A stretch of DNA of 64,000 nt, from positions 186,001-250,000 of the forward strand of contig CBDAPZ010000002.1 in NCBI GenBank assembly GCA_965198855.1, given 5' to 3'. Below, one piece after another: positions 34,339-43,957 of this stretch. Position 1 is the first letter of the stretch, and each line of letters begins with the position of its first letter. The translations under genes and the position numbers were made by a program. Below the pieces are notes generated by a model, which saw only the letters and a list, made by a program, of their open reading frames with translations, made no database searches and had not been told where the DNA came from. This DNA comes from BOG-908 sp965198855 (lineage in GTDB: Bacteria > Pseudomonadota > Alphaproteobacteria > Acetobacterales > Acetobacteraceae).

Positions 34339-36308
34339 CGGAACCAGCTCTGCGCCTCACAAACCTCGCTGTCTCCTACGGCAAGACCCCGATCATCCGC
34401 GACGTCTCTATCGCCATCGCGGCCGGTGAATGTTTTGGCCTCGTCGGTGAATCCGGCTGTGGCAAATCTACCGCCGCCTTCGCCGCCATGCGCGCATTGC
34501 CGGCCGCCGGCCGCATTACCCATGGCAGCATCGAGATGGATGGCGAGGACGTGCTTGCCCTTTCGCCCTACGCGCTCAGGCAACTCTGGGCGCGCCGCGT
34601 TTCCATGGTCTACCAGGACCCCAGCCGCGCGCTGAACCCCACGCTCACCATCGGCGCGCAGTTGATGGAAGCCTTCTCCATTCTCGGCCTCCCGGACGCA
34701 CACGCTCGCGCCGAAGCCATGCTGGCAAAGGTGCAGATCCCGAACCCGCCGCGAATCATGACCGTGTATCCCCACCAGCTTTCCGGCGGCACGTTGCAAC
34801 GCATCGTCATCGCCATGGCGCTCGCCAAGGAACCAGCCTTGTTGGTGCTCGACGAACCGACCACTGGCCTGGACGCCACCGTCGAGGCGGAGATTCTCGA
34901 TCTCGTTGATCTCCTTCGCCGCGAAAATAACACCGCCGTTCTCCTCATCAGCCATAACCTGCCCATGGTCGGCCGCATGTGCGACCGCATTGGCGTGCTC
35001 TATGCCGGCAGTCTTGTTGAGCAGGGCACGGCAGATTCGATCCTGCACGACGCGCGACACCCCTACACCGCTCGCCTTCTCTGCTGCCTGCCCATCAATG
35101 GACTGCGCAAGCAGTACGGGCTTCTGCAAACCATACAAGGCCAATTGCCCGCCCCCGGCGCGCCTTTGGAACCCTGCGTGTTCGCCCCACGCTGCGACCG
35201 TGCCGAAGCCATCTGCCACACCACACCGCCGCCGGAGAAATGGACCGACGGCCACATGGCAAAATGCCATTTCGACCCGCCATTCCCCGCCGCCCCCGAA
35301 TCGCTTATCGAGACAAGCCAATCTCCAAAACCAACCCGCAATATTCCGGTGCTGGACGCACGCAAACTCACCAAGACCTACGGCATCGGGCCGTCTGCCG
35401 TCCGCGCCGTCAACAATATCAGCTTTACGCTCGAAGCTGGCGAAACCCTGGGGCTTGTCGGTGAGTCCGGCAGCGGCAAGACCACGCTCGCCCGCCTCCT
35501 TCTCGGCCTTACCGCACCCGATCCCGGTGGCATCATCGCACTCGATGGCGCGCCCATGGGTGCCACAGTAAAAACCCGCACCCACGCAGAACGCCAGGCC
35601 CTGCAAATCATTTTCCAGAATCCCGATTCGGCGCTCAACCGCGCGCACCGCATCAGCCACATCCTCACCCGCCCGCTCGCACGCCTCGCGGGCCTCTCAC
35701 GCCACGCGCAGAAAGCCGCTTTGGCGAAACTCGCCCAGGGCGTGCGCCTCGGCGAAACCCATCTCTCGATGCGGCCGCGTGCACTCTCCGGCGGCCTCAA
35801 GCAGCGCGCCGCCATCGCCCGCGCTTTCGCCGGCCGCCCGCGCGTGGTGATCTGCGACGAACCGACCTCTGCGCTCGACGTATCGGTGCAGGCCGCCATC
35901 CTGAATCTGTTGGTGGATCTGCAACGTCGTGAACACGTCGCTTACGTCTTCATCTCACACGATCTCGCCGTCGTGCGATATCTCGCCGACCGGATCGCGG
36001 TAATGTATCTCGGCCATCTGCTGGAAATCGGCCCTGCCGAGGATGTGTTGCGCGGCCCGCATCACCCTTACACGGCCGCCCTCGTCTCAGCCTCCTCGGC
36101 GTCCACGCGCATTCGCCTCAAAGGCGACATTCCCGCGCCAGGCAGCATCTCCGCCGGCTGCATTTTTCAAAAAAACTGCCCGCGTAAACTTGGCCCGATC
36201 TGCGAGAGCGAAGCCCCACCCTTCGATCCGGCCGCCGCTCACCCGATCCGTTGCCATATCGCCAGAGCCGACCTACCGGTGATTGGCCAGTTGCAAGAGG
36301 TGGCGTAG
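34335..36308 (+). CDS. Fused dual ATPase of a peptide-type ABC importer (DppD-DppF fusion)
   Basis: One polypeptide of 657 residues carries both nucleotide-binding domains that are usually two proteins. Domain 1: Walker A GESGCGKST (38-46), signature LSGGT (149-153), Walker B LLVLDEPTTGLD (169-180), then the OppD C-terminal cysteine motif CVFAPRCDRAEAIC. Domain 2: Walker A GESGSGKTT (~376-384), signature LSGGLKQR (~485), Walker B VVICDEPTSALD (~504), and another cysteine-bearing tail CIFQKNCPRKLGPIC. Both sites look catalytic. The start is GTG at 34335, overlapping the permease stop; the frame stays open upstream but that part lies in the permease gene. The 3' end overlaps soxG on the other strand by 36 bp. 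Confidence 0.88.
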   Translation: MTEPALRLTNLAVSYGKTPIIRDVSIAIAAGECFGLVGESGCGKSTAAFAAMRALPAAGRITHGSIEMDGEDVLALSPYALRQLWARRVSMVYQDPSRALNPTLTIGAQLMEAFSILGLPDAHARAEAMLAKVQIPNPPRIMTVYPHQLSGGTLQRIVIAMALAKEPALLVLDEPTTGLDATVEAEILDLVDLLRRENNTAVLLISHNLPMVGRMCDRIGVLYAGSLVEQGTADSILHDARHPYTARLLCCLPINGLRKQYGLLQTIQGQLPAPGAPLEPCVFAPRCDRAEAICHTTPPPEKWTDGHMAKCHFDPPFPAAPESLIETSQSPKPTRNIPVLDARKLTKTYGIGPSAVRAVNNISFTLEAGETLGLVGESGSGKTTLARLLLGLTAPDPGGIIALDGAPMGATVKTRTHAERQALQIIFQNPDSALNRAHRISHILTRPLARLAGLSRHAQKAALAKLAQGVRLGETHLSMRPRALSGGLKQRAAIARAFAGRPRVVICDEPTSALDVSVQAAILNLLVDLQRREHVAYVFISHDLAVVRYLADRIAVMYLGHLLEIGPAEDVLRGPHHPYTAALVSASSASTRIRLKGDIPAPGSISAGCIFQKNCPRKLGPICESEAPPFDPAAAHPIRCHIARADLPVIGQLQEVA

Positions 36309-36764
36309 ATCCTCTGCATAGGAGCGCGCGACAGAGATCTCGAATTGCAAGTCGCTGGTGTGGAACAGCCGCACATCCAAATGCCCTGCACGCGTCAAGG
36401 CAAGCCCGCCCACCGGAAAATTTGCCTGGTGGAGATCCACCGGCACCACACGGCTCAGAACCTCGCGCACATTGTCGCCGGTGGCCGCGAAAGACGACCA
36501 GAGATCGCTCTGATCGGTTACCGCTGCAATGCCGTCCAGCGCGCGGGCGAGCCGGGCCGGCAGATCTGCAACGCGATCGCCGCTCACCAGATAGCGCGCG
36601 GGCCCGAGGCGTGACAGCCGAATGGCACCGGCTTCAACAAACCCGATAGCGTCCGGCGCGGATATCCAGAACTCACGCCGCAGCACCTCATGCAGCCCTA
36701 ACTGATTGCGGAACGCACCAATGCCCGCCATGGATCGCAACGGGAGATCGACCAGCTCAGACAT
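36273..36764 (-). CDS. soxG: Sarcosine oxidase, gamma subunit
   Basis: The smallest structural subunit of heterotetrameric sarcosine oxidase, 163 residues. It has RRSFW-like strand LRREFWISAPDA, RLGPARYLVSG, AAVTDQSDLWSSFAATGDNVREVLSRV and DLHQANFPVGGLALTRAGHLDV, the standard order in SoxG. ATG at 36764 overlaps the soxA stop by 8 nt, the usual coupling. It is last in the methylamine operon and its end overlaps the convergent importer gene. Confidence 0.87.
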   Translation of the reverse strand: MSELVDLPLRSMAGIGAFRNQLGLHEVLRREFWISAPDAIGFVEAGAIRLSRLGPARYLVSGDRVADLPARLARALDGIAAVTDQSDLWSSFAATGDNVREVLSRVVPVDLHQANFPVGGLALTRAGHLDVRLFHTSDLQFEISVARSYAEDLRHLLQLANHR

Positions 36765-39630
36765 GCAGGGCCGCCCCGTCCGGATCGTGGAAAACGCGCG
36801 AGACGATTTCAACCTCTATGTCGGTATTCTGGATCGGGCTTACCGCTCGCAGAACCTCGCCCATGCGGCGCGCGCCACCTGCCAACAAAGCCAGCCCTAT
36901 CCAGCAACCAACCGCAGGCGAATATGCGGCCGAGGTCACATGCCCAAGATCATTGGCGGCGTTGGCAGCCGCGCCCACTGGCACCAGATGCGCCCCGGCT
37001 GACAAAGCTATGTTCGAGCCGCGCACCTGCAGCCCCACCAGAACCTGCCGATCCGCTTCCAGCAAAGCCGGACGCTGCGACAGAACGCGCCCGACAAAAT
37101 CCTTCTTCTTCGACATCATCCCGCCCAATCCAAGATCCGCGGCGGTGGTCTGCCCGTTCAACTCCGCGCCAACCGGATGGCCCTTCTCCAGCCGCAGGAC
37201 ATTGAGCGCCTCCAGCCCGTACGGCATGGCGCCGGCTGCGGACAGCGCCTCCGCAAGCCGGTCGCCCTGCGTGGCCGCAACCGCAATCTCGTAGGCGAGT
37301 TCGCCGGAAAACGAGATACGGAATATGCGTGCGGCCATGTCGCCGCACAGCACAGCCTCGCGGACGCCCATGAACGGCAGGCCCGTATTGCTGAGATCGA
37401 CGTCAGGTGCAGCCAGCTTCTGCAACACTTGGCGCGCCTTTGGCCCGGCGACGGCGAACTGCGCCCATTGCTCGGTCACCGGCTCGAAACACACATCAAG
37501 ATCCGGCTTGAGCATCTGGTGGCAGAAATCCATGTGCCGCAATACCCGGGCCGCATTCGCAGTGGTCGTCGTCAGCACGAAATGGTTTTTTGCCAGTCGA
37601 GCGACGGCGCCGTCATCGAAAGCGAACCCGTCTTCGCGCAGCATCACCGCATAGCGCACGCGGCCGGGCGCCAGGGTGGAAATCATGTTGGCATAGACAA
37701 AATCGAGGAAGGCGCCTGAATCAGGACCCTGCACGTCGATTTTGCCGAGCGTGGTCACATCGCAGAAGCCGACTTCGGCACGCACCATCCGCGCCTCGCG
37801 TTCCACGCTTTGCTGCCAGCCCGTCTCACCTGCTTGCGGAAAATACGCCACCCGCATCCAGTCTCCGGCCTCGACGAACACCGCATTTTGCCGGGCCGCC
37901 CAGCCATGCGCCGGCGTGTGCCGTGTCGGCCGCCAATGTTTCCCCCGGTGCGGACCCGCCATCGTGCCGATCGCCACAGGCGTATAGGGCGGCCGGAAAA
38001 TAGTCGTGCCCGTCTGGGGGATCGTCCGGTTCGTCAGTGCCGCCATGATGGCAAGGCCCGTTACGTTGGACGTCTTTCCCTGGTCGGTCGCCATGCCAAG
38101 GGTCGTATAACGCTTCAGATGCTCGACGGCCGTGAAACCCTCGCGCGCTGCCAACGCGATATCGGCCGCGGTCACATCGTTCTGGAAATCCACGAAGCAT
38201 TTTCCGCCCGCATCCGGGCTGTGCCAGAAGGGGGCGATCGCATCACTCTCTTCGTCGGCTTCGCATCCGAGAATATCGGCAAGACGGAAAACCCCCGCGG
38301 CTGCACCCGCAGCACTGACGTTTGGCGGCATCTGTCCCGGTATGAAAGCCACAATCCTGTCGTTCCAGACAGGCTTTCCGCCGAAATTCGAGCCCAGATG
38401 GACCGCCGGGTTCCATCCTCCCGACATCACCAGCAGATCGCATTGCAGTGTGCGTCCGCTCGCAGTGCCCCCCAGAACCACCTGGCTGACGGCATTGCCG
38501 CCTTTGGCCTGACGGATATGGGCGCCGGCGAAGACAGGAATCTTTCGGTTCAGGGCCGCTTGTGATGCCTCGCCACGAGGATCCACAAGCCCCACCACCT
38601 CGAGGCCGGCGCGAACGAGATCATTGATCGTGGCCACCCCATCATCGTTATTCGCAAACACTACGGCGCGTGTGCCGGGCTTGACCGCATAGCGATTGAT
38701 GTAGCTGCGCACCGCACCGGCCAGCATCACGCCCGGCAGATCGTTGCCGCCGAACACCAGCGGCCGCTCGATCGCACCGGTTGCAAGCACCGCACGCTTC
38801 GCCACGATCCGCCAAAGACGCTGACGGGGCAAACCTTCCTGCGAAGCCAGGTGATCGCGCGCGCGCTCGACAGCAGCATAAGTGCCGCCGTCATAGATTC
38901 CGGTGACCGTCGTGCGCGTGAGAATCCGCACATTCGGCATCCCATGCAGGTCTGAAGCGGTTTCGGCCAGCCACGCTCCAGCCGGCTTGCCGCCGATCTC
39001 ACGAAGATCCGAAAGCAGCCTGCCGCCGAGTGCCGAATCCTGCTCGACGAGAAGCACCTCCGCACCTGTGGCCGACGCCTCCAGCGCAGCCGAGAGCCCG
39101 GCGGGCCCACTGCCAATGACCAGGATGTCGGCAAAGATGCTTTGTTTCTCGTAGATATCCGGGTCCGGCAGCCCGGAAGCGCGGCCGAGGCCTGCGGCGC
39201 GGCGTATCAACGGCTCATAGACGCGTTCCCAGAACGCAGCCGGCCACATGAATGTCTTGTAGTAGAAGCCGGCCGCAAAGATCGGCGCCAGCAGGCCGAT
39301 TGCCGAGAGGAGATCGAACCGCAACGATGGAAAACGATTCTGGCTCCGCGCCGAGAGCCCTGTGAATAACTCCGTCGTCGTCGCGCGTGTATTTGGCTCC
39401 CGCGCAGCACCTTCGCGCAGTTCCACCAGCGCGTTCGGTTCCTCCACTCCTGCAGAAAGGATGCCGCGCGGTCGATGGTATTTGAACGAGCGACCAACGA
39501 GGTGAATGCCGTTCGCCAGCAATGCGGAAGCCAGCGTGTCGCCCTGGAAACCCGAAAGGGTCTTGCCATCGAAAGTGAAAGTGAGCGGCTTGGTGCGGTC
39601 GATCAGGCCACCATCATCGAGACGCATCAT
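36757..39630 (-). CDS. soxA: Sarcosine oxidase, alpha subunit
   Basis: A 957-residue subunit that binds NAD and channels formaldehyde to tetrahydrofolate. The N-terminal domain has TFTFDGKTLSGFQGDTLASA and SFKYHRPRGIL. A dinucleotide fold follows at ~165-200 (DILVIGSGPAGLSAALEA). The C-terminal half is a GcvT-like tetrahydrofolate domain (ADIALAAREGFTAVEHLKRY; RYAVMLREDGFAFDDG; ALNVLRLEKGHPVGAELN). Together with SoxB, SoxD and SoxG it turns sarcosine into glycine, H2O2 and 5,10-methylene-THF. It overlaps soxD by ATGA and soxG by 8 nt. Confidence 0.93.
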   Translation of the reverse strand: MMRLDDGGLIDRTKPLTFTFDGKTLSGFQGDTLASALLANGIHLVGRSFKYHRPRGILSAGVEEPNALVELREGAAREPNTRATTTELFTGLSARSQNRFPSLRFDLLSAIGLLAPIFAAGFYYKTFMWPAAFWERVYEPLIRRAAGLGRASGLPDPDIYEKQSIFADILVIGSGPAGLSAALEASATGAEVLLVEQDSALGGRLLSDLREIGGKPAGAWLAETASDLHGMPNVRILTRTTVTGIYDGGTYAAVERARDHLASQEGLPRQRLWRIVAKRAVLATGAIERPLVFGGNDLPGVMLAGAVRSYINRYAVKPGTRAVVFANNDDGVATINDLVRAGLEVVGLVDPRGEASQAALNRKIPVFAGAHIRQAKGGNAVSQVVLGGTASGRTLQCDLLVMSGGWNPAVHLGSNFGGKPVWNDRIVAFIPGQMPPNVSAAGAAAGVFRLADILGCEADEESDAIAPFWHSPDAGGKCFVDFQNDVTAADIALAAREGFTAVEHLKRYTTLGMATDQGKTSNVTGLAIMAALTNRTIPQTGTTIFRPPYTPVAIGTMAGPHRGKHWRPTRHTPAHGWAARQNAVFVEAGDWMRVAYFPQAGETGWQQSVEREARMVRAEVGFCDVTTLGKIDVQGPDSGAFLDFVYANMISTLAPGRVRYAVMLREDGFAFDDGAVARLAKNHFVLTTTTANAARVLRHMDFCHQMLKPDLDVCFEPVTEQWAQFAVAGPKARQVLQKLAAPDVDLSNTGLPFMGVREAVLCGDMAARIFRISFSGELAYEIAVAATQGDRLAEALSAAGAMPYGLEALNVLRLEKGHPVGAELNGQTTAADLGLGGMMSKKKDFVGRVLSQRPALLEADRQVLVGLQVRGSNIALSAGAHLVPVGAAANAANDLGHVTSAAYSPAVGCWIGLALLAGGARRMGEVLRAVSPIQNTDIEVEIVSRVFHDPDGAALHV

Positions 39631-39857
39631 GTCAGTATTTCATGGGTTCGCGTATCGCGTTGCACTTCGAATATCCGGCGGCAGGCAGCTTCGTGATACC
39701 AAAGTTCTGGATGCGGCCCTGCGGGATTTTTTCGCATATAGACATATTCAACCCATTCCGCCTGAGCGTCCGTATCAGGCCGTTTGAGCGACGCGTCCCC
39801 CATATAGGAAAACTCCGCCACGCCCCTGTCACCACAAAACGGGCAGGTTAAACGCAT
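39627..39857 (-). CDS. soxD: Sarcosine oxidase, delta subunit
   Basis: A 76-residue zinc-binding subunit. The N-terminal CPFCGDRGVAEF and the late HEAACRRIFEVQRDT supply the zinc ligands, and YVYMRKNPAGPHPELWYH is the conserved centre. A DH130 repeat of about 80 bp separates it from soxB, in a place where these genes are normally a few bases apart. Confidence 0.92.
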   Translation of the reverse strand: MRLTCPFCGDRGVAEFSYMGDASLKRPDTDAQAEWVEYVYMRKNPAGPHPELWYHEAACRRIFEVQRDTRTHEILT

Positions 39858-39874
39858 GAGTCACCACAAGCATG

Positions 39875-39954
39875 ACATAAAAGTTTTTTGTTTCTTTTTT
39901 TCAAAAAAGAAAATCCTTCTTTTCTGAAGAAAAGAAGCAAAAGACTTTTATGCA
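39875..39954. repeat. DH130 repeat, two half copies fused end to end
   Basis: A right-end hairpin (39891-39912, TTTCTTTTTT/AAAAAAGAAA) is followed directly by a left-end hairpin (39916-39937, CTTCTTTTCT/AGAAAAGAAG) and AAAAGACTTTTATG. The order is permuted compared with the full copies. It lies within the sox operon, ending at the soxB stop codon. Confidence 0.82.
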
Positions 39955-41211
39955 TTAGTGCATCACCAAGTCTGCGCCGCCGCCGGTTTCATCGAGTAGG
40001 CGGCCGGTAGCGAAGCGGTCGAGACGATAAGCCGCGGCGACCGGGTGTGGTTCGTCGCGGGCGACGAGATGGGCGAGGCACAGGCCCGCTGCAGGTGTCG
40101 CCTTGAAGCCGCCGATGCACCAGCCAGCATTTAGGTATAAGCCGCCAATGGGCGTGCGGTCGATGATCGGGCTGCCATCCATGGTCATGTCCATGATTCC
40201 ACCCCAGTGGCGCAGCATCCGCAGGCGACCGATGGCGGGCATCAGCGCCATGGCTTCCTCGCAGCTCTCTTCGATCATCGGCAGATTGCCGCGTTGTGCG
40301 TAGGAATTATAGCCGTCGACACTGGCGCCGAACACCAACCCACCTTTGTCCGACTGGCTGATATAGAAATGGCCGGCGCCAAAGGTGATGACGGAGTCGA
40401 TCAGCGGCTTGAGGCCTTCGCTGACGAATGCCGTCAGCACGTGGCTTTCGATCGGCAGACGCATTCCCGCCATTGCGGCGACGCGCGAGGAGTTACCGGC
40501 GACCGAGAAGGCGATCTTCTTCGCACGGATGAAACCGCGGCTGGTTTCGGCACCAACGACCTGGCCGTTCTCAATGCGCAGGCCAGTGAGTTCGCAATTC
40601 TGCAGGATATCCACGCCAAGCTTGTCGGCCGCGCGTGCATAGCCCCAGGCCACTGCATCGTGCCTTACGGTGCCACCGCGCGGCTGCAGCAGGCCGCCCA
40701 GGATGGGGAAGCGCGCGGTGTCGAAATCCAGGAAGGGATGTCGCTTCTTGATCTCGTCGCGGCTGAGCAGCTCCGCATCGATGCCGTGCATGCGGAGTGC
40801 GTTGCCACGCCGGACAGCAGCATCACGCTGGCCGTCTGAATGGAACAGATTCAGCACGCCACGCTGGCTGATCATGGCGTTATAGTTGATGTCCTGTTCG
40901 AGGCCTTCCCAGAGTTTCATGGCAGTTTCGTAGAACGGGATGTTGCCGGGCAGCAGGTAGTTCGAGCGGATGATGGTCGTGTTGCGGCCGACATTGCCGG
41001 AGCCGACGAGGTTTTTCTCGATCACCGCGATGTTCGTCAGGCCGTGGTTCTTGGCGAGGTAATAGGCGCAGGCCAGGCCGTGTCCGCCGCCGCCAATGAT
41101 CAGCGCATCGTACTCCGCTTTTGGCTCGGGATTGCGCCATTGCGGAGTCCAACCCGTCTGTCCGGACGCTGCCTGTGCCAGGACCGAGAAAATCGAAAAC
41201 CGTTTGGTCAT
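39955..41211 (-). CDS. soxB: Sarcosine oxidase, beta subunit
   Basis: The 418-residue catalytic subunit, which oxidises sarcosine at a covalently bound FMN and non-covalent FAD. The dinucleotide fold is YDALIIGGGGHGLACAYYLAK, followed by GSGNVGRNTTIIRSNYL, the conserved SoxB stretch around the FMN histidine region. KIAFSVAGNSSRVA and GWCIGGFKATPAAG complete the DAO-type fold. The start overlaps the stop of the upstream flavoprotein gene by ATGA. Confidence 0.92.
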   Translation of the reverse strand: MTKRFSIFSVLAQAASGQTGWTPQWRNPEPKAEYDALIIGGGGHGLACAYYLAKNHGLTNIAVIEKNLVGSGNVGRNTTIIRSNYLLPGNIPFYETAMKLWEGLEQDINYNAMISQRGVLNLFHSDGQRDAAVRRGNALRMHGIDAELLSRDEIKKRHPFLDFDTARFPILGGLLQPRGGTVRHDAVAWGYARAADKLGVDILQNCELTGLRIENGQVVGAETSRGFIRAKKIAFSVAGNSSRVAAMAGMRLPIESHVLTAFVSEGLKPLIDSVITFGAGHFYISQSDKGGLVFGASVDGYNSYAQRGNLPMIEESCEEAMALMPAIGRLRMLRHWGGIMDMTMDGSPIIDRTPIGGLYLNAGWCIGGFKATPAAGLCLAHLVARDEPHPVAAAYRLDRFATGRLLDETGGGADLVMH

Positions 41212-42362
41212 GCAAACGCCGGCGAGGGTGCCACCCAGCCCCGGCTTTCCCGCCAGTTCTCGGGCAGACCAGCGAAACGACCGATCCCGAGCTTCTTGAT
41301 ATCCGCAAAGCTGCAGGTGCCGGTCGTCACCAGGTCATGGATCGCGTGCCCGGTCGCCGGCGAAAGTCCGAAACCCACGCCCGACATGGTGGCGACGGTC
41401 ACGTTCGAGGGCGAGGTGAGACGATCGATCACCGGCCTGCCATCAGGTGTGTTCTCGATGATGCCGGCCCAGCTACGGATCACCCGCGCATGGGCTGCGC
41501 GCGGAAACAGCTCTGCAAGCCGCCCTGCGAGGCTGCGCAGCACGGGCGTAGAAGGCCGTGCCGGCTGCAGGAACGCGTCGTCATCGAGCCATTCATGCGG
41601 GCCCCCGCCATAGGCGAGGTTGCCGCGCAGCGTCTGGCGGCCATACAAGCCGTTGCCGTCCACCCCGCCGATCTTCTGCACGTCCAGAGGCTCGGTCACG
41701 ATCATTTCCGCACGGCCGGACGCGAGCGGCAGATCGATTTCGAAATGCGCGAGAAGTTTCGCGGTCTGCGGCCCGGCAGCGATCACCACGGCATCGCAGC
41801 CAAAGCTGCGGCCGCCAGCCTGCACCGCGGAGACCTGGCCATTGCTCGTGGTGAAACCATCGACGCTGGTGTGTTGATGGATCTCGCCACCATGATCCTG
41901 CAACGCCCAGGCATAGGCCTGCACGCTGCGTTGCGGATTGGCGTGGCCGCCAAAATGGAAATACTGCGCGCTGAGCGCGTTCTCGCCCGCGAGCGGCACC
42001 AATTCGCGCAACTGCTTGTTGTCCAGCTCTTCAGACACGTAGCCCATATCGCGCGTCAGTGACGCCATGTAGCGATAGCGGCCCTGTTCGCCGGGCGTGA
42101 GGTTCACCACGATGCGCTCGCGTTGATATTCCGTAGGATAGCCCAGCATCTCATCCATCAGCGGCCATAGGCGCTGTTCTTCGTGGAAGAGCGGGCTCTG
42201 GTAATGCGTGGCCCCGCCGCCGTTGCGGCCCGATGCTTCCCAGCCCACGATGAAGCGTTCGAACACCGTCACCTTGTGGCCGGCACGCGCCAGCCACCAG
42301 GCGGCACTCAGCCCGGTCACCCCGCCGCCGATCACCACGACTTCGGAACCGGCCTTGCTCAT
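41208..42362 (-). CDS. DAO-family FAD oxidoreductase (HcnC/opine-oxidase-B-like)
   Basis: A 384-residue flavoprotein of the D-amino-acid-oxidase superfamily. FAD-binding motif VVVIGGGVTGLSAAWWLARAG opens the protein, then RNGGGATHYQSP, AVVIAAGPQTAKLL and RSWAGIIENTPDGRPVIDR. It most resembles the B subunits of opine oxidase and hydrogen cyanide synthase, which pair with an A subunit such as the protein encoded immediately upstream. It would oxidise a secondary or tertiary amine; dimethylglycine is an attractive guess given the operon. ATGA overlaps exist at both ends. Confidence 0.82.
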   Translation of the reverse strand: MSKAGSEVVVIGGGVTGLSAAWWLARAGHKVTVFERFIVGWEASGRNGGGATHYQSPLFHEEQRLWPLMDEMLGYPTEYQRERIVVNLTPGEQGRYRYMASLTRDMGYVSEELDNKQLRELVPLAGENALSAQYFHFGGHANPQRSVQAYAWALQDHGGEIHQHTSVDGFTTSNGQVSAVQAGGRSFGCDAVVIAAGPQTAKLLAHFEIDLPLASGRAEMIVTEPLDVQKIGGVDGNGLYGRQTLRGNLAYGGGPHEWLDDDAFLQPARPSTPVLRSLAGRLAELFPRAAHARVIRSWAGIIENTPDGRPVIDRLTSPSNVTVATMSGVGFGLSPATGHAIHDLVTTGTCSFADIKKLGIGRFAGLPENWRESRGWVAPSPAFA

Positions 42363-43957
42363 GCGTGCATGTTCCCGCCGCGGCCGGCGGCGATGAAGGC
42401 CGCTTCAGCCTCGGTACCGATCACGTCATAGGGGATCCACTGTGTGCGTATGCCGAACCACACATCCCATTGCTCGCGCATTGCCTGCGTTTGCGCCGTA
42501 TCGGCCATGAGGCTCAGCGGCAGCGGGCGCACCGGCGCGCGGTAGCTGGCGAGCGGAATGGCGGAAACCGGTGCACCGGACTGCAACGACAACAGCATCG
42601 CGATCTGCTCGCGGCAGCGGCGCCCCTGGCACGGCCCCATGCCGGCACGTGTCAGGCGCTTGATCTGGTCGGGGTTCAACGGACCATCCTCGAGCAGGGT
42701 CTTGCCATCGCGCGCAGCCATCTTGTCGGACCGGCAGCCGAGATAGCGCGGCGGCTGGATACCCAAAAGCTCGCCACGATCGACATCTTCGCAGAGGCAA
42801 ACGGGTGCTTTCATGCCACCGCTGGCAAGCAGGGCCTGCATCCAGGCGAGCCGGTATCCGGTTGTATCCGCATCGGTATCGCGCTGCGGCGAACCAGGCG
42901 TGGGCGCCGTATTCCGCAACCAGGCAAGTGCCGCCTGCGCCGTTTCACTGGCCTGCAGGTCGCAATCAGCTTGCGCGACGAGTCCCGCGCAATCCCCGGT
43001 GCAGAACACCCCCGGCAACGACGTCGCGCCATGGGAGAAGGTGAGCGGCACATGCCCGCCACAATCGCCACGAAAACTGGTGCGGCAACCAAGCGAGGCC
43101 GCAAGTTCGATGGACGGAACAGCGCCAATCGCAAGACAGATGGTATCGCATAGCATGGTTTCCGGCGCATACGCGCCCACCCGCGAGACGATCGCCCCCT
43201 TGACGCCCGTGGCATCGCCAACGCTCTGCATCACGCAGGTGCCGACACGTATGGGAACATCGCGTGCACGCAAAGCTGCCACCAACTCCGCATCCGCCTG
43301 TGGCTCCGGCAAAACCTCGATCAGCGCTGCGACCTCTACGCCCTTGTCGAGCGCCAGCAGCGCAGCGTTCGCCGCCAGATTCCCCGAACCCAAGAACACC
43401 AATCTCTTGCCGTCGAACGCATCGTAACGCGTGAGCAGGCTATGCAGCGCACGCACGCCCATCACGCCCGGCATGTCCACGCCCTCGAAGCCGAGAACGA
43501 GATCGCGTGCGCCGGTCGCCAGAATGAGCGCATCGAAACCGCACATCCAGCTTTTGGTGCCGTCCGACAAACCGGCAACCCGCGTCGGCAGTGCATTGAG
43601 CGCCGGGCCATTCGCGAACATGCCCCAGGCGGTAACCCCCAGGCGCACATCCACGCCAGCATCGAACGCCGCTTCCATCGCCGGCGACGACGCCACCAGG
43701 CGCTCGATCATGCGCGCTTCTTCCTGCACGGCGGCATTCATGCGCTGCCCATAGAATAGCGGCACATCCAGCCCCATCATCGCGGCCGGCACGGGGTTTT
43801 CGTCCACCAAGATAACGCTCAGCCCAAGCCGTGCCGCTTCGGTCGCCGACGCCAGTCCAGCCGGTCCGGCGCCGACGACCAGAAGCTGTGCATGCTCCTC
43901 GGGGGCTGCGAACTTGCCGTCGATCGCCCACTCATCAACCGGCCGTGCTGCGGTCAT
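42359..43957 (-). CDS. FAD/NAD(P) oxidoreductase with C-terminal BFD-like [2Fe-2S] domain (OoxA/HcnB-like)
   Basis: A 532-residue flavoprotein. Two dinucleotide folds are seen: LLVVGAGPAGLASATEAARL near the start, and RLVFLGSGNLAANAALLA in the middle, with the closing GVFCTGDCAGLV. The C-terminal ~80 residues carry a four-cysteine BFD-type cluster domain (CLCEDVDRGEL, YLGCRSDK, MGPCQGRRCREQIA). This is the architecture of opine oxidase A and HcnB, which hand electrons to or from the DAO-type partner encoded next. It has GGAGG before its ATG and ATGA overlaps on both sides, so it is probably made 1:1 with its neighbours. Confidence 0.83.
   Translation of the reverse strand: MTAARPVDEWAIDGKFAAPEEHAQLLVVGAGPAGLASATEAARLGLSVILVDENPVPAAMMGLDVPLFYGQRMNAAVQEEARMIERLVASSPAMEAAFDAGVDVRLGVTAWGMFANGPALNALPTRVAGLSDGTKSWMCGFDALILATGARDLVLGFEGVDMPGVMGVRALHSLLTRYDAFDGKRLVFLGSGNLAANAALLALDKGVEVAALIEVLPEPQADAELVAALRARDVPIRVGTCVMQSVGDATGVKGAIVSRVGAYAPETMLCDTICLAIGAVPSIELAASLGCRTSFRGDCGGHVPLTFSHGATSLPGVFCTGDCAGLVAQADCDLQASETAQAALAWLRNTAPTPGSPQRDTDADTTGYRLAWMQALLASGGMKAPVCLCEDVDRGELLGIQPPRYLGCRSDKMAARDGKTLLEDGPLNPDQIKRLTRAGMGPCQGRRCREQIAMLLSLQSGAPVSAIPLASYRAPVRPLPLSLMADTAQTQAMREQWDVWFGIRTQWIPYDVIGTEAEAAFIAAGRGGNMHA

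Noticed and set aside
34242..35660. 472-codon minus-strand frame opposite the fused ATPase
   Set aside because: Antisense to two intact ATPase domains; no domain of its own.
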